Positions 43,253-53,519 of a stretch of 64,000 nucleotides of DNA are shown one piece after another (the first letter of the stretch is position 1; every line of letters begins with the position of its first letter). The stretch comes from Pluralibacter sp. UBA7423. Lineage in GTDB: Bacteria > Pseudomonadota > Gammaproteobacteria > Enterobacterales > Enterobacteriaceae. The notes beneath the pieces were generated by a model, which saw only the letters and a list, made by a program, of their open reading frames with translations, ran no database searches and had not been told where the DNA came from. Position numbers and translations under genes: made by a program. The stretch spans positions 85,598 to 149,597 of the forward strand of contig DKMD01000022.1 of NCBI GenBank assembly GCA_002470465.1, written 5' to 3'.

Positions 43253-46200
43253 TTATGACTGATGGAAGCGAAAAACGGGCTGCAGATAACGTTCTGCCTG
43301 CCTGAGGATCGCCTCAACGCTTTCGGGCTCAAGGGTGCGCCAAAGTCGCTGATACCAGACGTCATCCCCTTCACCCCGTATGACCTGGTTCCCTTCCCAG
43401 GCCTGCATAAATTTGCTACGGGCTTTTTGCTGCGTTTCGTCATCCCATAAAATGACATTATTTTCGCGGTCATAACAAGCCTTGAGCCACGCCCCCCCAC
43501 TTTCAGGTAGCAGCAACAGCGGCTGTGACATGCCTTCCCGATAGCCTGCGACCAGATCCGCCAGGTACGCCATCGCTTCCTGTTCGGCAAGCGGCGGGAA
43601 ACGCCACTCCCCTTCTTTACGCAGCAGCAAACGGCTTTCTCCTTTTCCACCGCTGGCACAATAGACCAGATGCTCAAGCCAAAGTTGCATTCCCTGAGAG
43701 ACCTTCTGCATTGACGGACGCCAGCGCAGCAGCCCGTCCGACTGTACCTGTGTGAGCCAGCCAGTTATATTGACCCCGTCACACTGCAAATCAATTTCCA
43801 GACTTTTTGCAGGCTGGCGGCAGGCGTTCACCCTGTCGGCCAGCGCCTGCATCTCGCCTCGCTGGTCGTCCCAGGCAATATCGCCAAACGCCCCGTACGG
43901 CAGCTCTCCCCCGGCGCGAAAACGCCGGTACATCAGGCCAGCATCGCGATCTTCGACCAGCGTATTCACCAGTTGCTGATTGAGCTGGTAGCGGGTTAAT
44001 CCATCAAGCGTAAACGGCTCGGTTTCAGGAATGTCGCTCTCTTCAGTTCGGAAATTCACCTGTAAACGCATCTGGAAAAATGCCCTGACGGGGTGTGACC
44101 AGAAGCGTTGCAGCTGCTCAAAGGGGAGCGTTTCCAGAACCTGTGGCGGCAGCGGCTGGATAAAATCACTGTGGGCCTCGCCCTCCAGGCTCGCCGCTTT
44201 CAGCCATTCCCGGGCATAGCTTTGCCCTTCTCCGGGCAGGAAATTGGCCGCATCAAACGGCATCCGGCTGTGCTGATGCGTGATGTGCTGCTTAACGTGA
44301 CGCTCGCTTTCATCGCAGTTGAGCGCTTCCTCGCCCTTCAGGCAATGGCTCTGACCAATGTAATCCACCAGTTCCTGCACCAGAACGGAAGGATAACGCT
44401 CGCTGTTGTCCTGAATGGAGCGACCAATATAGCTGATATAAAGTTTTTGCTCCGCCGACATCAGCGCTTCCAGGAACAGATAGCGGTCATCATCGCGGCG
44501 GCTACGGTCGCCGCGCAGCGGCTTCTGGCTCATCAGATCAAACCCTAACGGCGCAAGCGCTCGCGGGTAAATGCCATCGTTCATGCCAAGCAGACAAACG
44601 ACTTTGAAAGGAATAGAACGCATCGGCATGAGAGTACAAATGTTGACCGGCCCGGCCAGGAAACGCTGACTGATGCGCTCCTGATCCAGGCGCTGAGCCA
44701 GCTCATCGCGCAGCAGCGACAGCGGTACTGGAGCTGAGAAGTGCGATTCCAGGCCCTGATCGATAATGCCCTGCCACTGCTGCTCAATCAGCGCCAGTGC
44801 AGCTTCCGTATCGGTATCCGGCAGGAAGAAATCGTTAAGCATTTCGCGGCAAACGGGCAGCCACTCAGTCAGCGGACGCTCTTCGGAAAGCCGATGCCGC
44901 CACTGATTGAGCATCATCAGCAGCGAAGCCAGGTAGCCCACCAGCTCGGCGATAAGCCCGCTGGATTCGTCATACGGCAGGATGGATTGCCATTCACCCT
45001 CGCTGCTTTCCATCGCATAGCCCAAGAGCATTCGCGTGAGGCCAAAACGCCAGGTGTGCTGGCCTGTCGGCGGCAAATCCCATTCGCGGACGTTGTCATC
45101 GTCCATTCCCCAGCGCACGCCTGACTCATTCACCCACTGTCGCAGATAGCGCAGCCCTTCTTCGTCAATATTGAAGCGCGCCGCCAGTACAGGAACATCC
45201 AGCAAGGCCAGCACATCTTCGCTGACAAAGCGGCTGTCTGGCAGTGAAAGTAGCGTGATAAACGCCTGCAGGGCGGGATGAGACTGTCTTGCCCGGCGAT
45301 CTGAAATGGCCCAGGGTACATAACGCTCGCCGCTGGCGCTGCCGAACACGGCCTGAATAAACGGACTGTAGCTGTCGATATCCGACACCATCACGATGAT
45401 ATCGCGAGGAGAAAGACTGGGATCGTCCTCCAGCATTGCCAGCAAACGATCGTGCAAAACTTCCACTTCGCGCTGCGGGCTGTGGCAGACGTGAATTCTC
45501 AGGCTGCGATCGTCAGGATCCAGCGTCCGCTTGCTGTTGCTATGGGCAAACTCATCGGCAGTACGTCCGGCTACCGCGCTGTTTTGCAGCTCAAGAATGT
45601 CATATTGCAGGTTGTGCAGCAGATTGTCGGGCTCAATATCAACGAAAGCATCGAGCTCCTGATAGCGCTCAAGCCCCGCCAGCAAATAGATATAGTCGCG
45701 CCCCAGCTTGCCCCAGGAGGCCAGCATCGGATTGCCTATATCCTGCTCGCCTTCGGTGTTAAACAGGGTCGGAGCCTGTTGGCTGTCCCGAAATAGCGGC
45801 AGCTCTCGCTGTTCGCGGTGATGTCGGCGCTGTCGTGCTAATAGTTTGGCCAGGAATGCCGGATCTTTAATGTCACCCCAGTAGTAACGACACGGGTTGG
45901 TGAACAGCACATAGACATCCACATGCTTACCCAACGCCTGCAGCGCCTGTAAATAAACCGGGGGCAGGGCCGAGATGCCGCAGATAAACACGCGCGAAGG
46001 CAAACCTTCAGGTGCATGTTCGCTCCCTTCCAGAGCGGAGATAAAGCGCTGATACAAATTGGCACGGTGCCACAGCGGCTGACCCAGCGCCTGAGTGTGC
46101 TCCACCAGCGCTTTCCACAACGGAGCCTGCCACAGTTGGGCATCGTCTATACCTTCAACGCGCTCATCGGCTTCCCAACGGGTGAGCCATTCCGGACGGT

Positions 46201-46621
46201 AAACCAGATACTGGTCGTACAGATCGGCAATACGAGAGGCAAGCTGGAACAGCTTACGCTTATCGCTGTCATCCGCCAGATAGTGGCGCAGCGGAGCAAA
46301 GGCGTCCTGTTCAAGCATCTCTGGCAGCAACGTCATCAGCTTCCAGCTCATGCTCTGTTTATTGAAAGCACTTTGTTCCGGGATGTCCGGCAACACGCGA
46401 ACAAACATATCCCAGATAAAACTTGCCGGGAGCGGGAAGGTAATGTTGGCGGCAATCCCGAAACGCTTCGACAACGTCATCTGCAACCACTGCGCCATAC
46501 CCGTACTTTGCACCAGCACCATTTCAGGTTCAAAAGGGTCACCAAGCCTGTCGTGCTCAACAATGAACTCCATCAATGCTTCCAGCACATCCAGACGGTT
46601 GGAGTGATAGACCCTTAACAT
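43253..46621 (-). CDS. recC: Exonuclease V gamma subunit RecC
   Basis: 1122 residues, as in E. coli. The Chi-recognising scaffold subunit with inactive helicase and nuclease folds. It starts MLRVYHSNRLDVLEALMEFIV with AGGAG 6 nt upstream. Family signatures include STGMAQWLQMTLSKRFGIAANITFPLPASFIWDMF and NICTLMPMRSIPFKVVCLLGMNDGIYPR. 126 bp separate it from ptrA; 29 bp separate it from the upstream pseudopilin gene ppdC, so it may be transcribed partly from that operon. Confidence 0.98.
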   Translation of the reverse strand: MLRVYHSNRLDVLEALMEFIVEHDRLGDPFEPEMVLVQSTGMAQWLQMTLSKRFGIAANITFPLPASFIWDMFVRVLPDIPEQSAFNKQSMSWKLMTLLPEMLEQDAFAPLRHYLADDSDKRKLFQLASRIADLYDQYLVYRPEWLTRWEADERVEGIDDAQLWQAPLWKALVEHTQALGQPLWHRANLYQRFISALEGSEHAPEGLPSRVFICGISALPPVYLQALQALGKHVDVYVLFTNPCRYYWGDIKDPAFLAKLLARQRRHHREQRELPLFRDSQQAPTLFNTEGEQDIGNPMLASWGKLGRDYIYLLAGLERYQELDAFVDIEPDNLLHNLQYDILELQNSAVAGRTADEFAHSNSKRTLDPDDRSLRIHVCHSPQREVEVLHDRLLAMLEDDPSLSPRDIIVMVSDIDSYSPFIQAVFGSASGERYVPWAISDRRARQSHPALQAFITLLSLPDSRFVSEDVLALLDVPVLAARFNIDEEGLRYLRQWVNESGVRWGMDDDNVREWDLPPTGQHTWRFGLTRMLLGYAMESSEGEWQSILPYDESSGLIAELVGYLASLLMMLNQWRHRLSEERPLTEWLPVCREMLNDFFLPDTDTEAALALIEQQWQGIIDQGLESHFSAPVPLSLLRDELAQRLDQERISQRFLAGPVNICTLMPMRSIPFKVVCLLGMNDGIYPRALAPLGFDLMSQKPLRGDRSRRDDDRYLFLEALMSAEQKLYISYIGRSIQDNSERYPSVLVQELVDYIGQSHCLKGEEALNCDESERHVKQHITHQHSRMPFDAANFLPGEGQSYAREWLKAASLEGEAHSDFIQPLPPQVLETLPFEQLQRFWSHPVRAFFQMRLQVNFRTEESDIPETEPFTLDGLTRYQLNQQLVNTLVEDRDAGLMYRRFRAGGELPYGAFGDIAWDDQRGEMQALADRVNACRQPAKSLEIDLQCDGVNITGWLTQVQSDGLLRWRPSMQKVSQGMQLWLEHLVYCASGGKGESRLLLRKEGEWRFPPLAEQEAMAYLADLVAGYREGMSQPLLLLPESGGAWLKACYDRENNVILWDDETQQKARSKFMQAWEGNQVIRGEGDDVWYQRLWRTLEPESVEAILRQAERYLQPVFRFHQS

Positions 46622-46650
46622 AATTGCTCCTGACGCTCGCGGTTATACCA

Positions 46651-46971
46651 TTAACTGCCCGGACAATGGAGGCGGGTTAGCCGCCCCTTTTTGCCTGATG
46701 GCGTGGTGATCGTTGCCGTGATGCTGACACATCTTTGGCGGCTTGTCTGTACGCGGTTTTGCGTCCAGCCCTCCGGGACAGCCACTGATTTCAGCTGTAT
46801 TTGTCGCCCTGCCTCACGCCAGAGGGCCCGATATTGGCTGAGCTGCACGCTGCCTGCGGCAAGCTGGCTATACAAGCCGGACAAGGCTGTGACTACCATG
46901 ACCATCAGCACCACGCTCAGCAGAACTTCGGGGAGGCTGAACCCTTGCTGACGCATCAGGGGAGCTGACAT
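46651..46971 (-). CDS. ppdC: Minor pseudopilin PpdC
   Basis: 106 residues. Prepilin leader ending at G10 with a class III cleavage motif, QQGFSLPEVLLSVVLMVMVVTAL, including the conserved Glu five residues after the cleavage site. The remainder is poorly conserved except the C-terminal cysteines (QRCVSI, RLHCPGS). It overlaps ygdB by 16 bp. Last gene of the ppdA-ppdB-ygdB-ppdC operon, assumed to form the initiation complex of a type IV pilus or T2SS-like pseudopilus. Confidence 0.9.
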   Translation of the reverse strand: MSAPLMRQQGFSLPEVLLSVVLMVMVVTALSGLYSQLAAGSVQLSQYRALWREAGRQIQLKSVAVPEGWTQNRVQTSRQRCVSITATITTPSGKKGRLTRLHCPGS

Positions 46972-47363
46972 TGCAGGACCTCCTTGCGCGGGCAGAAATC
47001 GCTCCAGCCACTGCGGTCAAACTGCAAAATGCCTTTTTGCACCTGACCGGTTTGCCAGCGATATTGTTCGCCGCTGTTAGCGATAAGCAGGGCACTCTCA
47101 TCGCTAAAAATACGCAGGCACACTCGCCCGGCAAAATCAGTATCATCCCGACACCGATCGCCCGGCTCCGGCTTCCATGCGAACATTCGTCCCTCTTCAA
47201 GCAACGATTCCGCGTTTACCGTATCCTGCATAGCCCTCTGCTCAAGGGTGGTTTGCCTCAGCTGCGACTGGTGCTGCATACTCATGCCCTGTAACGTCAG
47301 GCTCCCAAGCACCAGCATAAGCAATACCAGCATCAGCGATGACATCCCTTTTTGCTGTCTCAC
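46956..47363 (-). CDS. ygdB: PilX-like minor pilin YgdB (DUF2509)
   Basis: 135 residues. N-terminal hydrophobic helix after QQKGMSSLMLVLLMLVLGSLTLQGMS, with no Glu at position 5, as in PilX/GspK-type pseudopilins. A cysteine pair at the C-terminus (WSDFCPRKEVLQCQLP) matches E. coli YgdB. It overlaps ppdB by 4 bp and ppdC by 16 bp. Confidence 0.88.
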   Translation of the reverse strand: MRQQKGMSSLMLVLLMLVLGSLTLQGMSMQHQSQLRQTTLEQRAMQDTVNAESLLEEGRMFAWKPEPGDRCRDDTDFAGRVCLRIFSDESALLIANSGEQYRWQTGQVQKGILQFDRSGWSDFCPRKEVLQCQLP

Positions 47364-47917
47364 AGGTTATGCCCTGTCACACCGTAGCCCGCGCTGACGC
47401 TCACTTCCGGACGAGATCTCAGGTGCGCGTTGAGCACCAGTTCAAATTCAGGCGCAAATTCATTCTGGTTATGTCTTGTCACGCTGAAGGCATCGACGAT
47501 AACAAAATCTGTATCGGTCATTCTTTCCCACCCTTTTCCTGCGCAGTTTGTCGCCCCACGTAGCGTTTCTAGCGCACCTCCGTTGAGCCGAAACCCTGTG
47601 ACATCCGCATTCGCTGGCGGCGAGTCCTCCCAGACGCCGTTCAGATTGCTGTCCCAGCGAATCAATACGCACCGGTCCGCAAGAGTGAGTCCTTCGCCTT
47701 TGCATACTCCCTGACAGAAACCTGCTCGCTGCAGATATCGACCAACGGTAAACAGACGCTGCCAGACCTCCTCCTCCAGCGCCAACTGCTGAGTCTGGCG
47801 TAAAGCTGCCCTCTGCAGGGCGGGCAAAAATCGGGCACTGGCTAACAGCACCGCGCTGGAGATGGCCATGGCGATCAAGACCTCAACCAGTGAGAAACCA
47901 CGCTGATTCACTGACAT
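47360..47917 (-). CDS. ppdB: Minor pseudopilin PpdB
   Basis: 185 residues (E. coli 187). Prepilin N-terminus NQRGFSLVEVLIAMAISSAVLLASARFLP with cleavage after G7 and Glu at position 5 of the mature protein; PilW-like. Several cysteines in the globular part (FCQGVCKGEG, DRCVLI, TNCAG). It overlaps ppdA by 10 bp. Confidence 0.92.
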   Translation of the reverse strand: MSVNQRGFSLVEVLIAMAISSAVLLASARFLPALQRAALRQTQQLALEEEVWQRLFTVGRYLQRAGFCQGVCKGEGLTLADRCVLIRWDSNLNGVWEDSPPANADVTGFRLNGGALETLRGATNCAGKGWERMTDTDFVIVDAFSVTRHNQNEFAPEFELVLNAHLRSRPEVSVSAGYGVTGHNL

Positions 47918-48378
47918 CCTTTATCGCTGCTCCCTTTGCATAGCCGAACTCGTCCCCAGTTGGACACAACCAGCGTCCAGCTATCCGCCCCACTTTTGAG
48001 AATGATGTGCCCGGGCCATGCCGTATTTCGCAGACCATAAAACCCCAATGCGGGCGTGATATCACTGAGCATCACTTCCGGCCAGAGCGGCCTGAGCACA
48101 AAGCGATTTTGCGCATCGCAGCCGCTCTGTGCAGGGTTCACAGCACTAAGACACCAGCCATACGCTCCGCTTTCTCGACGTGGTAAACGATCCCGGTTGT
48201 ACCAGTTGGCGTCATTACGCAACATGCTCAGGTAATCTCTTACCTGGCAAGCGGTTTGCCATAGCCGCTGCTGCCGCTGCCAGTTTTGCCAGCCGTAGAG
48301 CCCTCCGGCACTGAGAATCATCATCAGCGACAGTGCGATCAGCATTTCAATGAGGGTATATCCCTGTTCTCGTTTCAT
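47908..48378 (-). CDS. ppdA: Minor pseudopilin PpdA
   Basis: 156 residues. Prepilin motif REQGYTLIEMLIALSLMMILSAGGLYGW, cleavage after G6, Glu at mature position 5; GspH/FimT-like. It retains the FYGLRNTAWPGHI and LVVSNWGRVRLC signatures of E. coli PpdA. First gene of the pseudopilin operon; the main pilin and the secretion ATPase are not encoded in this window. Confidence 0.92.
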   Translation of the reverse strand: MKREQGYTLIEMLIALSLMMILSAGGLYGWQNWQRQQRLWQTACQVRDYLSMLRNDANWYNRDRLPRRESGAYGWCLSAVNPAQSGCDAQNRFVLRPLWPEVMLSDITPALGFYGLRNTAWPGHIILKSGADSWTLVVSNWGRVRLCKGSSDKGCQ

Positions 48379-48496
48379 GCCCGCACTCTGCCCTTACACC
48401 ATCAGCAATGCGACCGGGCATGTTGATTTTTACGGGCACGTTTCAGGGAAATTTAACGCGTTGCAGGACGTTGCAGATAATCAGGAAGGAAGGCCG

Positions 48497-48527
48497 AAAA
48501 AAACAAAACCGGCCACGTGGGCCGGTT
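48497..48527 (-). terminator. lgt-thyA operon terminator
   Basis: On the minus strand AACCGGCC/GGCCGGTT with loop CACGT (48507-48527), followed by TTGTTTTTTT. 14 bp after the thyA stop. Confidence 0.85.
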
Positions 48528-48540
48528 GATTTCAGGTGAT

Positions 48541-49335
48541 TTAAATCGCCACGGGCGCTTTAATGCCCGGGTGGGGATCGTAACCTTCAATCTCGAAGTC
48601 CTCGAACTGGTAGTCGAAGATAGAGGCAGGTTTACGTTTAATCACCAGTTTCGGCAACGCACGAGGCTCACGGCTCAGCTGCAGATGCGTCTGCTCCATG
48701 TGGTTGCTGTAAAGGTGCGTGTCGCCGCCGGTCCAGACAAAATCACCCACCTCGAGATCGCACTGCTGGGCAACCATATGCACTAACAGCGCGTAGCTCG
48801 CGATGTTGAACGGTAAGCCCAGGAATACATCGCAGGAGCGCTGATACAGCTGGCAGGAAAGTTTGCCGCCTGCCACGTAAAACTGGAAGAAAGCGTGGCA
48901 AGGTGCCAGCGCCATTTTGTCCAGTTCACCGACGTTCCAGGCAGAAACGATGATACGGCGCGAGTCCGGGTCATTTTTCAGCTGGTTAATGACCGTAGTG
49001 ATCTGGTCAATATGACGACCATCTGGCGTCGGCCATGCGCGCCACTGCTTGCCATAAACCGGCCCGAGGTTGCCCTGCTCGTCGGCCCACTCATCCCAAA
49101 TGGAGACGTTATTTTCATGGAGATAAGCGACGTTAGTATCCCCTTTCAGGAACCACAGCAGCTCATGAATGATAGAGCGCAAATGGCAGCGCTTGGTGGT
49201 GACCAGCGGGAAGCCTTCCTGCAGGTTAAAACGCATCTGGTGGCCGAAAATCGACAGCGTGCCCGTGCCGGTACGGTCATTTTTTTGAGTGCCCTCATCG
49301 AGCACCTTCTGCATCAGATCAAGATACTGTTTCAT
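48541..49335 (-). CDS. thyA: Thymidylate synthase
   Basis: 264 residues, identical in length to E. coli ThyA. Converts dUMP to dTMP with methylene-tetrahydrofolate. Catalytic C146 in [12 protein letters not shown]; dUMP phosphate arginines in DRTGTGT and [33 protein letters not shown]. It begins 6 bp after the lgt stop, so it is translated from the lgt mRNA. Confidence 0.98.
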   Translation of the reverse strand: MKQYLDLMQKVLDEGTQKNDRTGTGTLSIFGHQMRFNLQEGFPLVTTKRCHLRSIIHELLWFLKGDTNVAYLHENNVSIWDEWADEQGNLGPVYGKQWRAWPTPDGRHIDQITTVINQLKNDPDSRRIIVSAWNVGELDKMALAPCHAFFQFYVAGGKLSCQLYQRSCDVFLGLPFNIASYALLVHMVAQQCDLEVGDFVWTGGDTHLYSNHMEQTHLQLSREPRALPKLVIKRKPASIFDYQFEDFEIEGYDPHPGIKAPVAI

Positions 49336-49341
49336 GCTTCC

Positions 49342-50217
49342 TCAGGAGACTTGTTGCTGTGGGCGACGACGATAAGCCCAGACCATCATGATAATGCCCG
49401 CCAGCACCATCGGAATGGAGAGAATCTGCCCCATGCTGATGTACTGCACCCACTCGCCGGTGAACTGCGCATCCGGCTGGCGGAAGAACTCGACGATGAT
49501 GCGGAACAGGCCATAGCCAATCAGGAACAGGCCAGAAACGGAGCCCGTAGGGCGCGGCTTGCGGATGAACAGATTAAGGATGATGAACAGCACCACGCCT
49601 TCCAGCACCAGCTCATAAAGCTGCGAAGCGTGACGAGGCAGAACGCCGTACTGATCGAACAGAGATTGCCACTCAGGGTGTGATGGCAGCAGCGCCAGGT
49701 CTTCCACGCGGGATCCCGGGAACAGCATGGTGTAGTGGAAGGACGGATCGACACGGCCCCACAGCTCACCGTTGATAAAGTTACCCAGACGGCCTGCCCC
49801 GAGCCCGAACGGGATCAGCGGAGCAATAAAGTCGGAAACCTGGAAGAAGGTGCGTTTGGTACGTCTGGCGAAGACAATCATCACCACGATAACGCCAATC
49901 AGGCCGCCGTGGAATGACATGCCGCCGTCCCAGACGCGGAACAAGTAAAGCGGATCGCTCAGGAATACTGGCATGTTGTAGAACAGCACGTAGCCAATAC
50001 GTCCACCCAGGAAAACACCAAGGAAGCCTGCATAGAGCAGGTTTTCAACTTCGTTTTTCGTCCAGCCGCTACCAGGCTTACCTGCCCTTCGGGACGCCAG
50101 CCACATTGCAAAAATAAAACCGACCAGGTACATCAAGCCGTACCAGTGAAGCGAGACCGGTCCAATGGAAAAAATCACCGGATCGAATTCCGGGAAATGC
50201 AGATAACCACTATTCAT
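49342..50217 (-). CDS. lgt: Prolipoprotein diacylglyceryl transferase
   Basis: 291 residues, as in E. coli. Inner-membrane enzyme with seven TM helices that attaches diacylglycerol to the lipobox cysteine of prolipoproteins (several are encoded here: MltA, YgdI, YgdR). The Lgt signature [16 protein letters not shown] is near residues 140-155; HGGLIG contains the essential His near 103. Confidence 0.97.
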   Translation of the reverse strand: MNSGYLHFPEFDPVIFSIGPVSLHWYGLMYLVGFIFAMWLASRRAGKPGSGWTKNEVENLLYAGFLGVFLGGRIGYVLFYNMPVFLSDPLYLFRVWDGGMSFHGGLIGVIVVMIVFARRTKRTFFQVSDFIAPLIPFGLGAGRLGNFINGELWGRVDPSFHYTMLFPGSRVEDLALLPSHPEWQSLFDQYGVLPRHASQLYELVLEGVVLFIILNLFIRKPRPTGSVSGLFLIGYGLFRIIVEFFRQPDAQFTGEWVQYISMGQILSIPMVLAGIIMMVWAYRRRPQQQVS

Positions 50218-50350
50218 CTGTCACCACAAATGCTTGTTATTCCGCCGAAAGTGGTCAGCGGGTGAAACGTGCAGCCGGACGGCTGCCCCAAAGGTGCGAA
50301 TGATAGCACAAGGCTAAAGGAGGGGATGCGGTGAAAGATGTAAAAGATAT

Positions 50351-50475
50351 GTATACCCGTCATACTTCAAGCTGCAGGTGCGTTGGCTGCACTCCCTCAC
50401 CTCAGTCACTTACTGAAGTAAGCTCCTGAGGATTCACTCCCTTGCCGCCTTCCTGCAACTCGAATTATTTAGGGT
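50351..50475. repeat. ERIC element between lgt and ptsP
   Basis: About 125 bp, close to the 127-bp canonical length. Central inverted repeat AGTCACTTACTGAAGTAAGC; the segment AAGTAAGCTCCTGAGGATTC matches the conserved core that the ERIC-PCR primers target. Ends TATACCCGTCATACTTCAAG and, inverted, TGACCCTAAATAATTCGAG. It occupies a third of the 341-bp lgt-ptsP gap; the rest shows no gene. Confidence 0.85.
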
Positions 50476-50558
50476 CAAGACATCAGATCGAAAAATCAGT
50501 GAGCAAAGCGAAACGGCAGCTCGCTGGTTCGCGGTTTTCACTCCCGCCGAAAATCTAG

Positions 50559-52805
50559 TTATCGGCCACCGCGAATCAGCCCCCCCAGGCCACGACGCTC
50601 CATAAAGGCCGCTACCTGGTGGCGCACTTCCGTGGTGAGCTGAGCATCCAGGCTGCGCTGGGCCAGGTTTTGTGCTTCTTCAAGTTCAATGTTGCGCAGC
50701 AGATATTTCACGCGAGCGACGGAGCGACCGTTCATCGACAGATGGCGGAAGCCAAGGCCAATCAGAATCGTGACGCACATCGGATCCCCCGCCATCTCCC
50801 CGCACACCCGAAGATCAAGACCGTTACGTTCGGCATCCTGCGCAATCATGGCCAGCGCACGCAACAGCGCCGGGTGGAGGCTGTCGTAGATGCTCGCCAC
50901 ACGCGTGTTGTTTCTGTCGACCGCCAGCAGATACTGAGTCAGATCGTTGGTGCCGACGGAAATGAAGTCCACGCGGCTCGACAGATGCGGCATCAAAAAG
51001 ACCATCGAAGGTACTTCCAGCATCACGCCAATACGCGGTTTCGGGATTTCGTAGCCAATCATCTCTTCAACTTCGCGCCCGGCACGTTCAATCAGGCGCT
51101 TCGCCTCATCCACTTCATCAATGCTGGTGACCATCGGCAGCAGTATGCTGAGGTTGCCGGTCGCCGCGTTGGCACGCAGCATGGCGCGAACCTGGATCAG
51201 GAAGATCTCTGGCTGATCGAGCGTGATGCGGATCCCACGCCAGCCCAGGCACGGGTTTTCTTCGCTAATCGGCATATACGGCAGCTGCTTATCCGCCCCG
51301 ACGTCGAGCGTACGCAACGTCACCGGCTTGTCGTTAAACATCTGCAGCATGCCCTGATACTGAGCGACCTGTTCCTCTTCAGAGGGGAAGCCACTTTGCA
51401 GCATGAACGGTATTTCGGTGCGGTAGAGGCCAATGCCGTCGATGCGACTGCCGAGTTTTTCTTCGTGCTCCGGGCTCAGGCCTGCGTTAAGCATAACCTT
51501 AACGCGCTCGCCGCTTTTCAGCTCCGCCGGGCGTTCCACGTCGTCCTCGGCGATACGGCTTAGTTCGTTTTCTTCACTGACCAGTCGTTGGTATTCCTGC
51601 AGCAAGACCGGCTCTGGATCCACCAACAGCTCACCGCGATAGCCGTCCACCACCAGCATACGGCCATGCAGCACCGAAGGCTGGATATCTGCGCCCATCA
51701 CGGTCGGGATGCCCAGCGCACGCACCATGATTGCCGCATGAGAGTTGGCTGCACCGTCGCGCACAACCACGCCCGTTAGCCTGTCCCGCGGGACTTCGGC
51801 GAGCGTCGTCGCGGAGAGCTCGTCCGCCACCAGAACAAAACGTTCCGGCCAGGCATTTGCGCCCTGCACGGTATCATCAAGATGGAACAGCAGGCGCTGA
51901 CCCAACGCGCGCAGATCGCCCGCTCGCTCTTTCAGGTAGCCGTCGCTCAGCGCGGCAAACTGCGCGGCGAATTTTTCGATAATGGTTTTGACCGCCCATT
52001 CCGCCACCGAGCCTTTGTCCACTTCAGCGAACAGCTCTTTGCGCAATCGCGCGTCGGATAACAGGTGTGAATAGAGGTCGAAAATCGCCGCAGTTTCTTT
52101 CTGTGCGCCGGCGGCAAAACGTTTGCTGTAGCGTCGGAACTCCCCGGCCGCTTCCTCCAGCGCGCCGGTTAAACGTTCGCGCTCAAGCGCTGTGTCCAGC
52201 GTCGAGGCTTCGTAGACCTGTTCCATTAGCGGCAACGTGGCATCCATCCAGCCCTGCGCGATCGCTACGCCAGAAGAGGCGGGAAGCGCACGGATGCGGG
52301 TCTGGCGATACTGCCCAAACAGCGCCGTCAGCTGAGACTGAGAAAGAATCGCCGCCATTTGCGTGGCAAGCGTGACAAGGAAAGACTCTTCGCTTTCATC
52401 GTACTGGCGAAGTTCGCGCTGCTGTACCACCAGCACGCCAAGAAGCTGGCGGCGCTGGATAATGGGTACGCCAAGAAACGCGCGGTACTTTTCTTCTTTG
52501 ACGGAAGGAATGTATTTAAAGCTCGGGTGCTTTTGCGCATCCGCAAGGTTAATGGGCTCGGCCAGTCGCCCGACAAGCCCAACAATGCCTTCATCGAATG
52601 CGAGAGTAATCGTGCGTCCGCGCGGCTTTTTTAGCCCGCGCGTCGCCATCAGGTAATAGCAGCGTCTGTCGTGGTCAGCCAGATAGACCGAACAGACTTC
52701 GGTTTCCATTGCCAGACAGATGTCGGTGACCAGAATATCAAGCGCCTCATTCACGCGGGGGGCGCTTGCTACTTTCTCGACTATTTCTCGCAACCGGGTG
52801 AGCAT
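50559..52805 (-). CDS. ptsP: PEP-protein phosphotransferase EI-Ntr
   Basis: 748 residues, as in E. coli. First enzyme of the nitrogen PTS, phosphorylating NPr. N-terminal GAF domain (about 1-165, regulatory, binding glutamine/2-oxoglutarate by family knowledge), then EI N-domain with the phospho-histidine in DGAANSHAAIMVRALGIPTVMGA near 356, and the PEP-binding barrel with GLYRTEIPFM, DVGADKQLPY and RVCGEMAGDP. Located 12 bp after rppH on the same strand, as an operon. Confidence 0.97.
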   Translation of the reverse strand: MLTRLREIVEKVASAPRVNEALDILVTDICLAMETEVCSVYLADHDRRCYYLMATRGLKKPRGRTITLAFDEGIVGLVGRLAEPINLADAQKHPSFKYIPSVKEEKYRAFLGVPIIQRRQLLGVLVVQQRELRQYDESEESFLVTLATQMAAILSQSQLTALFGQYRQTRIRALPASSGVAIAQGWMDATLPLMEQVYEASTLDTALERERLTGALEEAAGEFRRYSKRFAAGAQKETAAIFDLYSHLLSDARLRKELFAEVDKGSVAEWAVKTIIEKFAAQFAALSDGYLKERAGDLRALGQRLLFHLDDTVQGANAWPERFVLVADELSATTLAEVPRDRLTGVVVRDGAANSHAAIMVRALGIPTVMGADIQPSVLHGRMLVVDGYRGELLVDPEPVLLQEYQRLVSEENELSRIAEDDVERPAELKSGERVKVMLNAGLSPEHEEKLGSRIDGIGLYRTEIPFMLQSGFPSEEEQVAQYQGMLQMFNDKPVTLRTLDVGADKQLPYMPISEENPCLGWRGIRITLDQPEIFLIQVRAMLRANAATGNLSILLPMVTSIDEVDEAKRLIERAGREVEEMIGYEIPKPRIGVMLEVPSMVFLMPHLSSRVDFISVGTNDLTQYLLAVDRNNTRVASIYDSLHPALLRALAMIAQDAERNGLDLRVCGEMAGDPMCVTILIGLGFRHLSMNGRSVARVKYLLRNIELEEAQNLAQRSLDAQLTTEVRHQVAAFMERRGLGGLIRGGR

Positions 52806-52817
52806 AATGTGCGTGGC

Positions 52818-53351
52818 TTAACCTCTTTTACGTCGATAAGCAGGGGCTGTATTTTGTGGCCTGGGCGTATTTTCCGTCAGCGCCAGCACAACCCCTGCAA
52901 ACTCCTTCATCACCCGACGGTAGACATCGCGTTTAAACGACACAACCTGACGCACCGGGTACCAGTAGCTTACCCAGCGCCAGCCATCGAATTCCGGTGT
53001 ACTGCTGGTTTGCATGTTGATATCGGCATCGTTACCGATCAACTGCAGAAGAAACCACTTCTGTTTCTGGCCGATACAAACCGGCTTTGTGTCCCAACGC
53101 ACCAAACGTTTTGGCAATTTGTATCGCAACCAGTTTCGGGTAGACGCCAGGATCCGCACATCTTTGCGGCTTAACCCGACCTCTTCAAACAATTCCCGGT
53201 ACATCGCCTGCTCAGCGGATTCGCCTGGGTTGATCCCTCCCTGAGGGAACTGCCAGGAGTGCTGACCGTAGCGTCTGGCCCACATGACCTGGCCCTGACG
53301 ATTGCAGATTACAATTCCAACATTTGGGCGGTAGCCATCGTCATCAATCAC
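52818..53351 (-). CDS. rppH: RNA 5'-pyrophosphohydrolase RppH
   Basis: 177 residues from a GTG start (E. coli 176). Nudix hydrolase that removes pyrophosphate from mRNA 5' ends and so triggers RNase E decay. Nudix box [24 protein letters not shown] at about 38-61. GTG at 53351 is chosen for AGAGG 7 nt upstream and because homologues begin [12 protein letters not shown]; the ATG at 53369 would add six residues. Confidence 0.96.
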   Translation of the reverse strand: MIDDDGYRPNVGIVICNRQGQVMWARRYGQHSWQFPQGGINPGESAEQAMYRELFEEVGLSRKDVRILASTRNWLRYKLPKRLVRWDTKPVCIGQKQKWFLLQLIGNDADINMQTSSTPEFDGWRWVSYWYPVRQVVSFKRDVYRRVMKEFAGVVLALTENTPRPQNTAPAYRRKRG

Positions 53352-53519
53352 CGGACTACCTCTAAACAATTTTCAATGTGAATGATTGTTTCACACTCGC
53401 CGGAAACGGTAAACCACTCTCTTGCGGCGATAACACCGGATAACAATTGAATAACTCACAGTAATCATCAAAGTTATAAACAGAGACCGGCTCCCCGAGC
53501 CCATTTTATTCACTTTTTC